NCBI RefSeq assembly: GCF_023149135.1
Contig: NZ_JAIWJX010000003.1
Location: forward strand, 1-12,426
Source: Fictibacillus marinisediminis
Lineage (GTDB): Bacteria > Bacillota > Bacilli > Bacillales > Fictibacillaceae
DNA: 12,426 bases
Direction: 5' to 3'
The notes under the pieces were generated by a model, which was not told the DNA's origin, did no database searches, and saw only the letters and a list, made by a program, of their open reading frames with translations. The translations under genes and the position numbers were made by a program. The first letter of the stretch is position 1; each line of letters opens with the position of its first letter. Below are positions 4,052 through 10,804 of this stretch, piece by piece.

Positions 4052-6508
4052 TTGATAAAGAGTCAAAAGAAAGTATCATTGCTGCTGATTCTTGCCATAG
4101 TCCTTTCGTTTTTTCCGACAGGATTAAAAGCCCTGGCAGCGGATAAAACCACATCAGACCTTTTAAGTGGTAAGAATATGAATTTAGGGAGTTCGCAAAA
4201 CGGAAGCGAACTAGGGACGACAAACTTAATTACCGATAATGACCCGGCGACTTATTACCAAAGGGCTGTTACTGGGAATACGAGTTACATTAGTTATTCA
4301 TTTCCGGCTCTGGTTGATATTGAGAGTATTTCTCTAAAGATGGACGTTATTAGTGGAAATTCGCCGAGTGTTTATCTCTATTATGGGAACGGAGGAATGG
4401 CACTGAATAAAAGTGTGTCGGGGAATTTTAGCGGAATAATACCAGGTTCTTTGGCAGGGGCAATAAAGAATCTTGTCATTTTGATTCCTTCTAATACAGC
4501 TGTAAAAGTATATGATCTCAAAATCACAGGTTCATCCACTGACCCGGTTATTACGTTGCCCAAAAACGCTAATGACTTTGTGCTGATCGAGGCAAGAAAT
4601 GAACCAGGGGATAAAGTGACATTTACCTGGAAAACAGACGGAACGTTCAATCAAGGGAAAATTCAGATCAATGGCTATATGGGGGGGAATTACCCTTTGA
4701 GTTCCGGCGGTTTTGCTACAGAAACTGTCACTATAACAGATGATAACTTCAATGCAACAAGGGATTCTTTTTTTAAAAATGACATGATAGCCCTTAAAAT
4801 GTCCGGTCCTTATACTGGTTCTCTCTATTCCGTTGCAATCAACGGTAAGTATGTAGGGATGGCGGAATATAAAGACACAACGCCCCCAGCGGATATAAAA
4901 AACCTCAATACAACAAAGATTACCGACTCCGGGGCTTCCTTCTCCTGGACAGAACCAACAGACACCGATTTTAATTCAGTGCAAATATACCGGAACGGAA
5001 CGTTAATAAAAGAAGTGTATAAAGGTACTTCAACTTTTTCAGATAGTGGTTTGAGTGCTTCAACCAACTACACTTATAAATTTAAAGCCGTTGATAAAAG
5101 TGGCAATGCTTCAGCAGGAGTAGAAGCCAGTATTAAAACGAACGTTCCGCCGGACACAACGCCCCCGGCGAATGTAACGAACCTGGAAGGAATACCAACA
5201 GAGGACACCATCACATTAAGTTGGAAAAACCCTCCGGATTATGATTTTGCTAAGGTCAAAATTTACGAAGATGGAATATACACCAAAACAGTTACAGCAG
5301 AGGAAGCACCGAAGGCATTTTTTGACGGATTGAAGCCCGAAACAAGCTATACCTTTAAAGTGACTTCTCTTGATGATGTTGGAAACGAAAGTTTAGGGGC
5401 TTCAATCACAGTCAAGACGTTAGCAGTACCGGAGCTTACGGATATATCTGATCTGTCAGCGACTTCTAAATATGACCGGGTTAGGTTGTCCTGGAAGCTG
5501 CCGGAAAGTAAATACTTTCATCATGTGAAGATCTATCGGAAAGAAAACAAGAGCAGCAGCCCTTCCCTGTTCGGTGAAGTTTTCGGCGGTGAGAAAGTAT
5601 ATGCAGCAGATACCGCAGACGGATATACGCCCTACTTTGAAACAGACGGTACATATTGGGTGGATTTAACGGTAAAGCCGGACACGGAATATAAATACAA
5701 ATTAACTGCGATAGATACTCGTTCACACGAAACTAAAGGGCTTGAAGTGACAGTAAAAACACCGGCAGAAGTTCCGCCTGTTATGGATGGAGTGGATTTT
5801 TCAGAAGATAAAACCACCGGAGACTACACTATCACCTGGGACAAGCCCACTACTGGGAAGGTGAAAATTTTAGTCGGCGGAACAGAGTACAAACAAGTTA
5901 GTGCTGATCTGGGTAAATATACGATTCCAAAAAGTGACTTGAAGTATGATTCATTCGGTTCTCCAGATGTTAAAGTGCAAGCGGTATCGGATTCCGGATT
6001 AGAGAGTTCTATTGAGAGCCCAAAAGGAAGTATAGACTCCGTTTCGGTAACGGATTTGATTAAAACAGGTAACGGGCTTCTGTGGTATGTTGCCCCGTTG
6101 ATTTTACTGGCACTATCGTTTCTGCTTGTTCCGAAATTGCGGAGATTAATCATAGGCAGCTTTAAAGGTATGAGAACAAAAGAAGGGTCGGCAAAGATCG
6201 TAGAACGGAGAACAGACCAAAAAGAAACGAAAGAAGAAAAAGAACCGAGAGAAAGGCAGCTGCACCAGGGACGAGAGTTTAATAAAAAAGTAGACCGAAT
6301 GGAACGACCTGTTAAAGCTGAAAAAGTTGTTAAAACGACAGAAGAAAAGAGAAACCGGAAAACAGAGCCGAAAATTGACCGTAGAGCAACGAAAAGAAGA
6401 GGGGTAAGGGTTAGGGAAGCCCGGAAGGCGAAAGAGCCGAGAGAAGCCCGTAGAAGCCCTAGAGAACCAAGAACAACAAGAGAGCCAAGAAAGGGCAGGG
6501 GGGCGTAA
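4052..6508 (+). CDS. Exported fibronectin-III protein with coat-like anchor and basic tail; tip/adhesin candidate (818 aa)
   Basis: TTG 4052 is preferred because GTG 4040 overlaps the RBS AAAGGAG (4034-4040). The signal peptide covers about residues 1-30 (VSLLLILAIVLSFFPTGLKALAA). It is followed by a discoidin/carbohydrate-binding-like beta domain (about 35-165, LITDNDPATYYQ), a second beta domain (about 170-270) and three to four fibronectin-III domains (about 275-367, 368-458, 459-572 with an insertion, and a diverged one at 573-660), two opening DTTPPA. Residues 668-704 form a membrane segment that aligns without gaps to the coat proteins, 16 of 37 identical. The last 114 residues are highly basic (Arg/Lys/Glu-rich). 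I infer an exported ligand-binding protein held in the filament or membrane by a coat-type helix, with the basic tail inside touching nucleic acid or the membrane. Confidence 0.8.
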   Translation: MIKSQKKVSLLLILAIVLSFFPTGLKALAADKTTSDLLSGKNMNLGSSQNGSELGTTNLITDNDPATYYQRAVTGNTSYISYSFPALVDIESISLKMDVISGNSPSVYLYYGNGGMALNKSVSGNFSGIIPGSLAGAIKNLVILIPSNTAVKVYDLKITGSSTDPVITLPKNANDFVLIEARNEPGDKVTFTWKTDGTFNQGKIQINGYMGGNYPLSSGGFATETVTITDDNFNATRDSFFKNDMIALKMSGPYTGSLYSVAINGKYVGMAEYKDTTPPADIKNLNTTKITDSGASFSWTEPTDTDFNSVQIYRNGTLIKEVYKGTSTFSDSGLSASTNYTYKFKAVDKSGNASAGVEASIKTNVPPDTTPPANVTNLEGIPTEDTITLSWKNPPDYDFAKVKIYEDGIYTKTVTAEEAPKAFFDGLKPETSYTFKVTSLDDVGNESLGASITVKTLAVPELTDISDLSATSKYDRVRLSWKLPESKYFHHVKIYRKENKSSSPSLFGEVFGGEKVYAADTADGYTPYFETDGTYWVDLTVKPDTEYKYKLTAIDTRSHETKGLEVTVKTPAEVPPVMDGVDFSEDKTTGDYTITWDKPTTGKVKILVGGTEYKQVSADLGKYTIPKSDLKYDSFGSPDVKVQAVSDSGLESSIESPKGSIDSVSVTDLIKTGNGLLWYVAPLILLALSFLLVPKLRRLIIGSFKGMRTKEGSAKIVERRTDQKETKEEKEPRERQLHQGREFNKKVDRMERPVKAEKVVKTTEEKRNRKTEPKIDRRATKRRGVRVREARKAKEPREARRSPREPRTTREPRKGRGA

Positions 6509-6514
6509 TAAAAA

Positions 6515-6688
6515 ATGAATACCGACCTTTTGCAAGGGATGATTGACATTGTATTTAAGGGGAACTTATTTTACCTTTCCCCTTTCATCTTTGTTTTGAT
6601 GGTGATCTTGTTTGCAGATCGTTTAATTGAATTGATTTACAACGCTATCGGCAGCGGAGAAGGCAACGGCAGAAGGAACAGGTACTAA
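6515..6688 (+). CDS. Small membrane protein, coat-like (57 aa)
   Basis: ATG 6515 lies 6 nt after the FN3 gene, with a distant purine run, so coupling is likely. One span (FYLSPFIFVLMVILFADRL) is followed by a C-terminus rich in Gly and Arg (YNAIGSGEGNGRRNRY). The order DIV-x-x-GN, hydrophobic span, then NAIGxG resembles the coat pattern DLV-x-x-GN to NAFGQG, with a two-residue length difference. This suggests a distant coat paralogue, perhaps a minor cap protein, but the match is short. Confidence 0.7.
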   Translation: MNTDLLQGMIDIVFKGNLFYLSPFIFVLMVILFADRLIELIYNAIGSGEGNGRRNRY

Positions 6689-6690
6689 AC

Positions 6691-7266
6691 ATGGGAAACT
6701 TTATGCTTTTTTTCTCCCTGGGGATTCTAGGGGACGCCTTTTCTAAAATGTTTAGCTTTTTAGGTGACATATTCGGGGGGCTTTTTAGCTTCCTGGGTAA
6801 AATCTTTGGGGGCTTGTTTAGCTTTCTGGGAAACCTGTTTAAAAATCTATTTGGCGTTATATGGGACGTTATTAAATGGATTGGCAAGGTGCTTGCAAAG
6901 CTCTTTCAAAATTTACTGGACGTCATAATAGGCTTTTTCAAGGTCATTTACGCCTTAATAGATGGCTTGTTGTATCTCCTTTACATGATTGGAGTATTAG
7001 CCATAAAGCTATTCCTGGTTATCTTTGAAGCTGCTAAAGTGCTTTACTCCTTTATCGTTGGTTTTGTAAAAACCCTCGGAAGCCTGGCATATTCGCCGAG
7101 ATCAACAGGAGGGAACGGATATTCCGAGATGATCGGGAAGTTATTTAAAAATTTAGAGGTGCTACAGCTTAATTCAGTCGCTTATATCCTGCTTTTTGTT
7201 TTGTGGTTCACGACAGCGATTATGGCAATTAAACTTCTGTCCTCTATCCGGGTTGGCGGTGATTGA
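6691..7266 (+). CDS. Polytopic membrane protein with N-terminal 11-residue repeats (191 aa)
   Basis: ATG 6691 begins 2 nt after the previous stop. Residues 21-53 are three consecutive 11-residue repeats (FSFLGDIFGGL, FSFLGKIFGGL, FSFLGNLFKNL), continuing into amphipathic and hydrophobic helices to about 128. A polar loop (134-145, SPRSTGGNGYSE) and one last span (163-182) follow. It is very rich in Phe, Leu, Gly and Lys. It is the largest integral membrane protein here, so it could be the inner-membrane channel or platform through which a filament is extruded; the Zot-like ATPase in this operon has no membrane segment of its own. No known family was recognised. Confidence 0.75.
   Translation: MGNFMLFFSLGILGDAFSKMFSFLGDIFGGLFSFLGKIFGGLFSFLGNLFKNLFGVIWDVIKWIGKVLAKLFQNLLDVIIGFFKVIYALIDGLLYLLYMIGVLAIKLFLVIFEAAKVLYSFIVGFVKTLGSLAYSPRSTGGNGYSEMIGKLFKNLEVLQLNSVAYILLFVLWFTTAIMAIKLLSSIRVGGD
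6751..6849 (+). repeat. Three 33-bp in-frame repeats
   Basis: Units at 6751-6783, 6784-6816 and 6817-6849 each start TTTAGCTT and encode FSFLG. The third copy is the most diverged. Sequence has drifted at silent sites, so the array is not recent. Confidence 0.8.
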
Positions 7267-7269
7267 TAA

Positions 7270-7551
7270 ATGGACGTTAAAGGCGTTATTCATGGGTTTA
7301 TAGATAAGATATTCACTCCGCCTATAACATTCCTAGATTTAGCTATAGAGAAGCTAAGAGCAGTAGGGACAGCAACCTCACAAGGGTTAAATATAGGACA
7401 GTATTTTGCAATCTTCGGAGACTTGCCGGGAGCGTGGCAACTGGTAGTCTCCTCAATTTTAATCTCAACCGTGTTATTAGGTTCACTTTTAATATTTAGA
7501 TCAGTCATGAGAATGTATTACGCAGTCAAAGAGGGGGTTAAATGGTGGTAG
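7270..7551 (+). CDS. Single-span membrane protein (93 aa)
   Basis: ATG 7270 follows the previous stop by 3 nt. The first 55 residues are amphipathic with little charge (GVIHGFIDKIFTPPITFLDL); one strong span covers about 56-77 (WQLVVSSILISTVLLGSLLIF); the end is basic/aromatic (RMYYAVKEGVKWW). The gene end contains the RBS AGAGGGGG and overlaps the next start by 10 nt. Position among membrane genes before the ATPase suggests an assembly component. Function not recognised. Confidence 0.75.
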   Translation: MDVKGVIHGFIDKIFTPPITFLDLAIEKLRAVGTATSQGLNIGQYFAIFGDLPGAWQLVVSSILISTVLLGSLLIFRSVMRMYYAVKEGVKWW

Positions 7552-7685
7552 ATGCTTTTGTATACATGTATTTTGTCGGTGCAGGGGTAAGTCTGGGAGT
7601 GGCTAGTGTTGTTTTATTGTCTTTTAAGGTGTATCAGCGAATGAAAAACAAACCAACGAAGAAGAGAAAAGGAGCTGCATTCTAA
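7542..7685 (+). CDS. Small membrane protein with basic tail (47 aa)
   Basis: ATG 7542 has an excellent RBS, AGAGGGGG, 5 nt upstream. One span (VYMYFVGAGVSLGVASVVLLS) is followed by a Lys/Arg-rich tail (KVYQRMKNKPTKKRKGAAF). It overlaps the preceding gene by 10 nt, like the overlap at 1763, so the operon repeatedly uses this coupling. A small coat-like or assembly protein is plausible. Confidence 0.7.
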   Translation: MVVDAFVYMYFVGAGVSLGVASVVLLSFKVYQRMKNKPTKKRKGAAF

Positions 7686-7686
7686 A

Positions 7687-8085
7687 ATGAGACTTATGGG
7701 CAGAAGAAAAGAAGAGGACGAATTTAGTTTTGAAACCAGTGACTTGCTGATTGTGTTTGATGATGAGAAGAAAACCAGTGACATTATGAGGGTTACAGGC
7801 GTCAATGAAGAGTCTGTTATGGTAGCCGGATTTTATAAAGTACCAGTGGGCGACTGTGTGATTACGAATGGAAAAGAAGGACGGAATTACTTTTACCGAG
7901 CACCTTCTCAATCTATCCGAGAAACGGAAAGGTTAGCACGCCTGGAAGAAAACATGGTTTTGTCGCAGATCACTGCCTATAGACCGCCAGTTCCCCCGAC
8001 TACTATGGATTGGACAAAAGGCTTGCTCTTTGGATTAGTATTTATTGCTTTTATTGTAATGGGTATTTCCGGATGTCAAAAGTAG
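7687..8085 (+). CDS. Tail-anchored membrane protein, possible ATPase partner (132 aa)
   Basis: ATG 7687 is 1 nt after the previous stop, with AAAGGAG (7668-7674) 12 nt upstream. The first 100 residues are soluble: a basic start (MRLMGRRKEEDE), a beta-rich part (SDLLIVFDDEKKTSDIMRV, VMVAGFYKVPVGDCVI) and a helix ending near 98. A Pro-rich hinge (RPPVPP) leads to one C-terminal span (111-129). This places the domain in the cytoplasm. Since the Zot-like ATPase lacks a membrane span, this protein could be its membrane dock. That is inference from topology and order only. Confidence 0.75.
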   Translation: MRLMGRRKEEDEFSFETSDLLIVFDDEKKTSDIMRVTGVNEESVMVAGFYKVPVGDCVITNGKEGRNYFYRAPSQSIRETERLARLEENMVLSQITAYRPPVPPTTMDWTKGLLFGLVFIAFIVMGISGCQK

Positions 8086-8144
8086 TGCTTGAGAGAAGCG
8101 CTGTAGAGCAAATAACTTTGATTAATAAAGGGGTTGTACGATAA

Positions 8145-8486
8145 ATGCAACAGGGAAACGCTGAGAAACTACAGTCTGTTATAAGTGATGATCTATTCCC
8201 CCAGGTGCAGCATATTTCTGATGTAAAACAAGTCATTGAAGAAATGAAGAACACTTCCCAAAACCTAAGAGAGCCACAAATGAAAGCTCTCTTGCTTCTA
8301 AAGGCTATGGGGGAAAATACATATCTTCACGGGGATAAAAACCCATACTTAAAAATCTATGAATATATCATTGGACAAGGTAAAACGCATATTGCTTCAC
8401 CAGATTACTACTTAGACACAATCGAGGCATTAATTCCTAAACCGCCGAAGCCTGTCATTTTAGCAGATAAAGGCGGTAAAAAGTAA
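8145..8486 (+). CDS. Soluble protein of unknown function (113 aa)
   Basis: ATG 8145 follows AAAGGGG by about 11 nt and abuts the ATPase start (stop at 8484-8486, next ATG at 8487). The protein is mostly helical, with no membrane span or signal; it has a helical stretch (VKQVIEEMKNTSQNLREPQMK), a region ending YEYIIGQGKTH, and a Pro/Lys-rich end (IPKPPKPVILADKGGKK). GQGKT here looks like part of a P-loop but lacks the fold around it. Direct abutment to the ATPase suggests a shared role in assembly. Not recognised. Confidence 0.7.
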   Translation: MQQGNAEKLQSVISDDLFPQVQHISDVKQVIEEMKNTSQNLREPQMKALLLLKAMGENTYLHGDKNPYLKIYEYIIGQGKTHIASPDYYLDTIEALIPKPPKPVILADKGGKK

Positions 8487-9146
8487 ATGGCACATCATTT
8501 CTTCATACAAGGTCCTCTAGGGGCAGGAAAAACATTACTTATGTCATTACTGGCACACCATTGGAAAGAAAAAACCGAGAGCAGAGGGGGGAAGGTTGCT
8601 CTTTTTTCTAACTATGGACTCCTGGACAGCTTCCCCATGACTCACTATACCGATTGGTACAAAGTCGCTGAAGCCCAGGGCAGCATAGTTTGTTGGGATG
8701 AAGCACAGATGGCGTTTTCTAACAGGAAATGGAGTAAATTCGGTTCAACCCTGGCAACAGAGGTTTTAATGTTCACAAGGAAAATGCAATCCGTTCAGAT
8801 TTATTGCAGCCCCTCTATAAAAAACGTAGATAGCCGTATAAGAGACATAGTGGAAGTCCTGGTTAACGTCCGAAAAATAGGCGATAAAGGGTTCTCACTT
8901 CATTTTACGGATTATCAGACCGGGGAATTTATGCATAAGCAATTTATACCTATGTGGAAAGCAAGAAAGGTTTTCAAACTAGCTTTATATGACTCTTTTA
9001 ACATGGTTCAAGGTTTTCCATTGCCTTCTACAGAGAAGCAGGGAACAGAGTTTTTCGAGACGTTAGAAGAGATACATGACAGAGCCAGGGGGAAGGTTAG
9101 ATCATTCCCCAAAAAGAAGGGGAGCAAACCGCATGAACGTAGATGA
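8487..9146 (+). CDS. Zot/pI-type filamentous-phage assembly ATPase (219 aa)
   Basis: P-loop ATPase expected to power coat assembly and extrusion at the membrane. Walker A GPLGAGKT is at residues 9-16; a Walker B-like SIVCWDEAQ is at 66-74 with the Asp-Glu pair 71-72; next comes ATEVLMFTRKMQSVQIYCSP (90-109) and KNVDSRIRDIVEV (112-124), matching the position and style of the conserved basic and sensor-like segments in Zot/pI proteins. At 219 aa it keeps the ATPase core but lacks the C-terminal membrane span and outer domain typical of pI in Gram-negative phages, in line with a host without an outer membrane. The name Zot here means family resemblance, not toxin activity. Start ATG 8487 directly follows the previous stop. 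Confidence 0.8.
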   Translation: MAHHFFIQGPLGAGKTLLMSLLAHHWKEKTESRGGKVALFSNYGLLDSFPMTHYTDWYKVAEAQGSIVCWDEAQMAFSNRKWSKFGSTLATEVLMFTRKMQSVQIYCSPSIKNVDSRIRDIVEVLVNVRKIGDKGFSLHFTDYQTGEFMHKQFIPMWKARKVFKLALYDSFNMVQGFPLPSTEKQGTEFFETLEEIHDRARGKVRSFPKKKGSKPHERR

Positions 9147-9471
9147 ATTTACACTCATTCCAAAAGGATATAAAAACAAAGACCCTAGAAGCCTTTTGTT
9201 TTTATATCCCAACTCGATAAACATTGTAGCTTACGCCAAAAAAATGCAGCAGTTTTCTTTCTATCAGTCCCTAGAGGTTGCAGAGGATTTGGCGAAGCGC
9301 CAGGGCTTCATTCTGCTTCCCTGGGAATGTATTCACTGGCAAAGAGCGAAGCTCTTCGGGGTAGATCGTAAAGTTAAGATCGGCAGGAAATCCTTTTTTC
9401 TTATGAGACCGTCAGACCTAACAAAGACAGAAAAAAGGAAACTGGATGAATATCTAAGTAACGTTGGTTAA
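9133..9471 (+). CDS. Soluble protein of unknown function (112 aa)
   Basis: ATG 9133 is chosen because AAGGGGAG (about 9117-9124) sits 8 nt upstream inside the end of the ATPase gene, giving a 14-nt overlap. The protein has a mixed alpha/beta look (FTLIPKGYKNKDPRSLLFLY, NIVAYAKKMQQFSFYQSLEV), aromatic residues and a basic second half (WECIHWQRAKLFGVDRKVKIGRKSFF). It has no signal or span. The basic, aromatic character would suit nucleic-acid binding, and a single-strand binding protein is otherwise missing from the element, but I see no OB-fold signature and do not assign it. Confidence 0.65.
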   Translation: MNVDEFTLIPKGYKNKDPRSLLFLYPNSINIVAYAKKMQQFSFYQSLEVAEDLAKRQGFILLPWECIHWQRAKLFGVDRKVKIGRKSFFLMRPSDLTKTEKRKLDEYLSNVG

Positions 9472-9534
9472 AATCCGAACGAATGCAGCTGCAAAACAAG
9501 ATCCGAATGAAGCTAAAAACGAACGATAGGGGAA

Positions 9535-9900
9535 ATGGGAATGATTTTAACATTAAAAAGGTTAGAAATAACGGTTTTACTTCTTCATATGTCGATCATG
9601 AGAAACAGCGTTAAAAAATGGTTTAAGAAAGCCTATGGCAGCAAGGAAGGAAAAGAGCTTACAAAACGATTTGACGAAGTGAAAAAACAGTTTGAAAGCC
9701 AAATAGAACAGGAAGAAAGTAATTTTAATTTCAATATCAATGAATTTGATATGATTTACACGTTTGTCATGTGGTACAAGCCCAAACTTGAAGAAATGCT
9801 AAAAGCTGCCGGAAAAGTGAAAGAAGAAGATCAAGGACAGTTAAATTGTTTACAGGATATTATCAGCCACATGGAAGAAGTGAAAAAGCTCTATGCCTAA
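9535..9900 (+). CDS. Helical soluble protein of unknown function (up to 121 aa, start uncertain)
   Basis: Charged, helical protein: RNSVKKWFKKAYGSKEGKEL, then an acidic coiled region (KKQFESQIEQEESNFNFNINE), MIYTFVMWYKPKLEEML and DIISHMEEVKKLYA. The start is uncertain: ATG 9535 is only 4 nt from GATAGGGG, ATG 9541 is better spaced from it, and ATG 9589 or 9598 would remove an odd hydrophobic head (ITVLLLHMSIM). The end overlaps the lytic transglycosylase start by 8 nt, implying coupled expression. Not recognised. Confidence 0.6.
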   Translation: MGMILTLKRLEITVLLLHMSIMRNSVKKWFKKAYGSKEGKELTKRFDEVKKQFESQIEQEESNFNFNINEFDMIYTFVMWYKPKLEEMLKAAGKVKEEDQGQLNCLQDIISHMEEVKKLYA

Positions 9901-10630
9901 GTTTTTAGCGCTTTTTCTTTTTTCTGTATCACTTTCTTTCTCTTTGTGCTTCCCGGCAGAAGCAAGTGTTAATGAGTGGGAAACTCAACAACAGAACCTA
10001 GAACAACAAAAAACAGAATTGAAAGATCAGATCAAAGAACTGGACGAGAAAATAAATGCTTTCCCGGATGAAGAAAAAGAAGATCGGGAAGCAGTTATCA
10101 ATAAAAAGTTAAAACTAGGAAGAGAATACAGCCGAAAGGCAAACTATGAAGAAGCCTATAAAAGAGCCATTGAAATGGCAACGGGACAAACGATAGGTGA
10201 AAACACAGGAACTGAACAACGCTCATTTATTCCGGCTTCTCTACTTCCAGGAGAAGAAGCACCGGCGCAGTACATACCCATTTATAAAGCTGCAGGGGAG
10301 CAGTATGGCGTAGATTGGTATGTATTGGCTTCCATACATAAAATCGAAACATCATACAGCAGTATAAGGTATATGATTTCAAGCGTTGGCGCACAAGGCC
10401 ACATGCAATTCATGCCTTCTACTTTTTCAGCTTATGGAGTGGATGGGGACGGGGACGGAAAACGCAGCCCCTGGGATTTGAAGGACGCTATTTTTTCAGC
10501 TGCAAACTATCTTTCAAAAAACAGATACAGCACAGACCCAAGAGGGGCTATATGGCATTATAACCATGCCGAATGGTATGTAAATAAGGTTTTGAGAACA
10601 GCCGGACAGATTAAAAAAGGCAGCATTTAA
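9893..10630 (+). CDS. Secreted lytic transglycosylase (SLT family, 245 aa)
   Basis: Cleaves peptidoglycan between MurNAc and GlcNAc; here it probably opens the wall for particle exit or entry. ATG 9893 overlaps the previous gene. A signal peptide covers about residues 1-25 (FLALFLFSVSLSFSLCFPAEA); the Cys at 19 is not in a good lipobox. A coiled coil (28-58) and linker follow, then the catalytic domain from about 127: YGVDWYVLASIHKIETSY with the likely catalytic Glu152, SVGAQGHMQFMPSTF (164-178), YGVDGDGDGKRSPWDLKDAI and AANYLSK, then WHYNHAEWYVNKVL (221-234). All standard SLT motifs are present. It is the last gene of the morphogenesis block, and a wall-cutting enzyme replaces the secretin that diderm filamentous phages need. 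Confidence 0.9.
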   Translation: MPKFLALFLFSVSLSFSLCFPAEASVNEWETQQQNLEQQKTELKDQIKELDEKINAFPDEEKEDREAVINKKLKLGREYSRKANYEEAYKRAIEMATGQTIGENTGTEQRSFIPASLLPGEEAPAQYIPIYKAAGEQYGVDWYVLASIHKIETSYSSIRYMISSVGAQGHMQFMPSTFSAYGVDGDGDGKRSPWDLKDAIFSAANYLSKNRYSTDPRGAIWHYNHAEWYVNKVLRTAGQIKKGSI

Positions 10631-10639
10631 AAAGTGGCT

Positions 10640-10665
10640 TTATCAAAAACGATCGTTTTTGATAA
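10640..10665. other. Perfect 26-bp palindrome after the transglycosylase gene
   Basis: The arm TTATCAAAAACGA is followed directly by its exact complement, with GATC at the centre. It lies 10 nt after the stop codon. It could serve as a terminator in both directions (CGTTTTT inside the stem), an operator, or a resolvase-associated site; TTTTTGATAA recurs at 10761-10770. Confidence 0.6.
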
Positions 10666-10744
10666 GAAATAAAACGAATTGAAAATGACTATTTTCCAAG
10701 CGTTTTCACCATTAAAAAATATTTACAAAAACAAATTATCACTC
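10666..10744. other. AT-rich intergenic DNA, possible resolution (res) region
   Basis: Together with flanks to about 10790 this gene-free DNA precedes the serine resolvase, where res sites normally lie. Short inverted repeats are visible: CTTTACA (10744-10750) against TGTAAAG (10780-10786). I cannot define the usual three subsites by eye. Confidence 0.3.
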
Positions 10745-10773
10745 TTTACATCAATTACCCTTTTTGATAAAAT
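10745..10773 (+). promoter_or_regulatory. Sigma-A promoter for the resolvase operon
   Basis: TTTACA (10745-10750), a 17-bp spacer and TAAAAT (10768-10773) each match consensus at 5 of 6 positions with ideal spacing. This is the most convincing promoter in the window. The TTTACA box lies within the inverted repeat CTTTACA/TGTAAAG, so resolvase binding could autoregulate it. Confidence 0.65.
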
Positions 10774-10804
10774 TAAAGGTGTAAAGGAAAGGAAATATTG
10801 CTAA

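Noticed and set aside
5824..6549. 241-codon minus-strand frame opposite the end of the FN3 gene
   Set aside because: Lies antisense to a strongly supported gene with a basic-rich tail, whose codon bias creates an open complementary frame; no RBS or recognisable domain.
8073..8144. 23-codon frame between the genes at 7687 and 8145 (MSKVVLERSAVEQ)
   Set aside because: Ends exactly at the next ATG, which could mean coupling, but it has no RBS and is too short to support by sequence alone.
8487..9146. Zonula occludens toxin function
   Set aside because: The resemblance is to the phage assembly ATPase domain; the C-terminal part linked with toxin activity is absent.
9483..9614. 43-codon frame MQLQNKIRM... 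overlapping the start of the gene at 9535
   Set aside because: No RBS, no domain, overlaps a longer, better frame. It does leave the true start of the 9535 gene uncertain.
1456..10630. Tectivirus-like genome (small ATPase plus lytic transglycosylase in Bacillus-type host)
   Set aside because: No double-jelly-roll capsid-sized protein, no protein-primed DNA polymerase, and the ends are circular iterons rather than inverted terminal repeats.
1456..10630. Conjugation/type IV secretion system
   Set aside because: No relaxase, coupling protein or VirB4-sized ATPase; the only ATPase is 219 aa with Zot-like motifs.
10640..10665. XerCD dif-like attachment site
   Set aside because: A fully symmetric palindrome without the asymmetric two-half-site layout of dif; no integrase is present.
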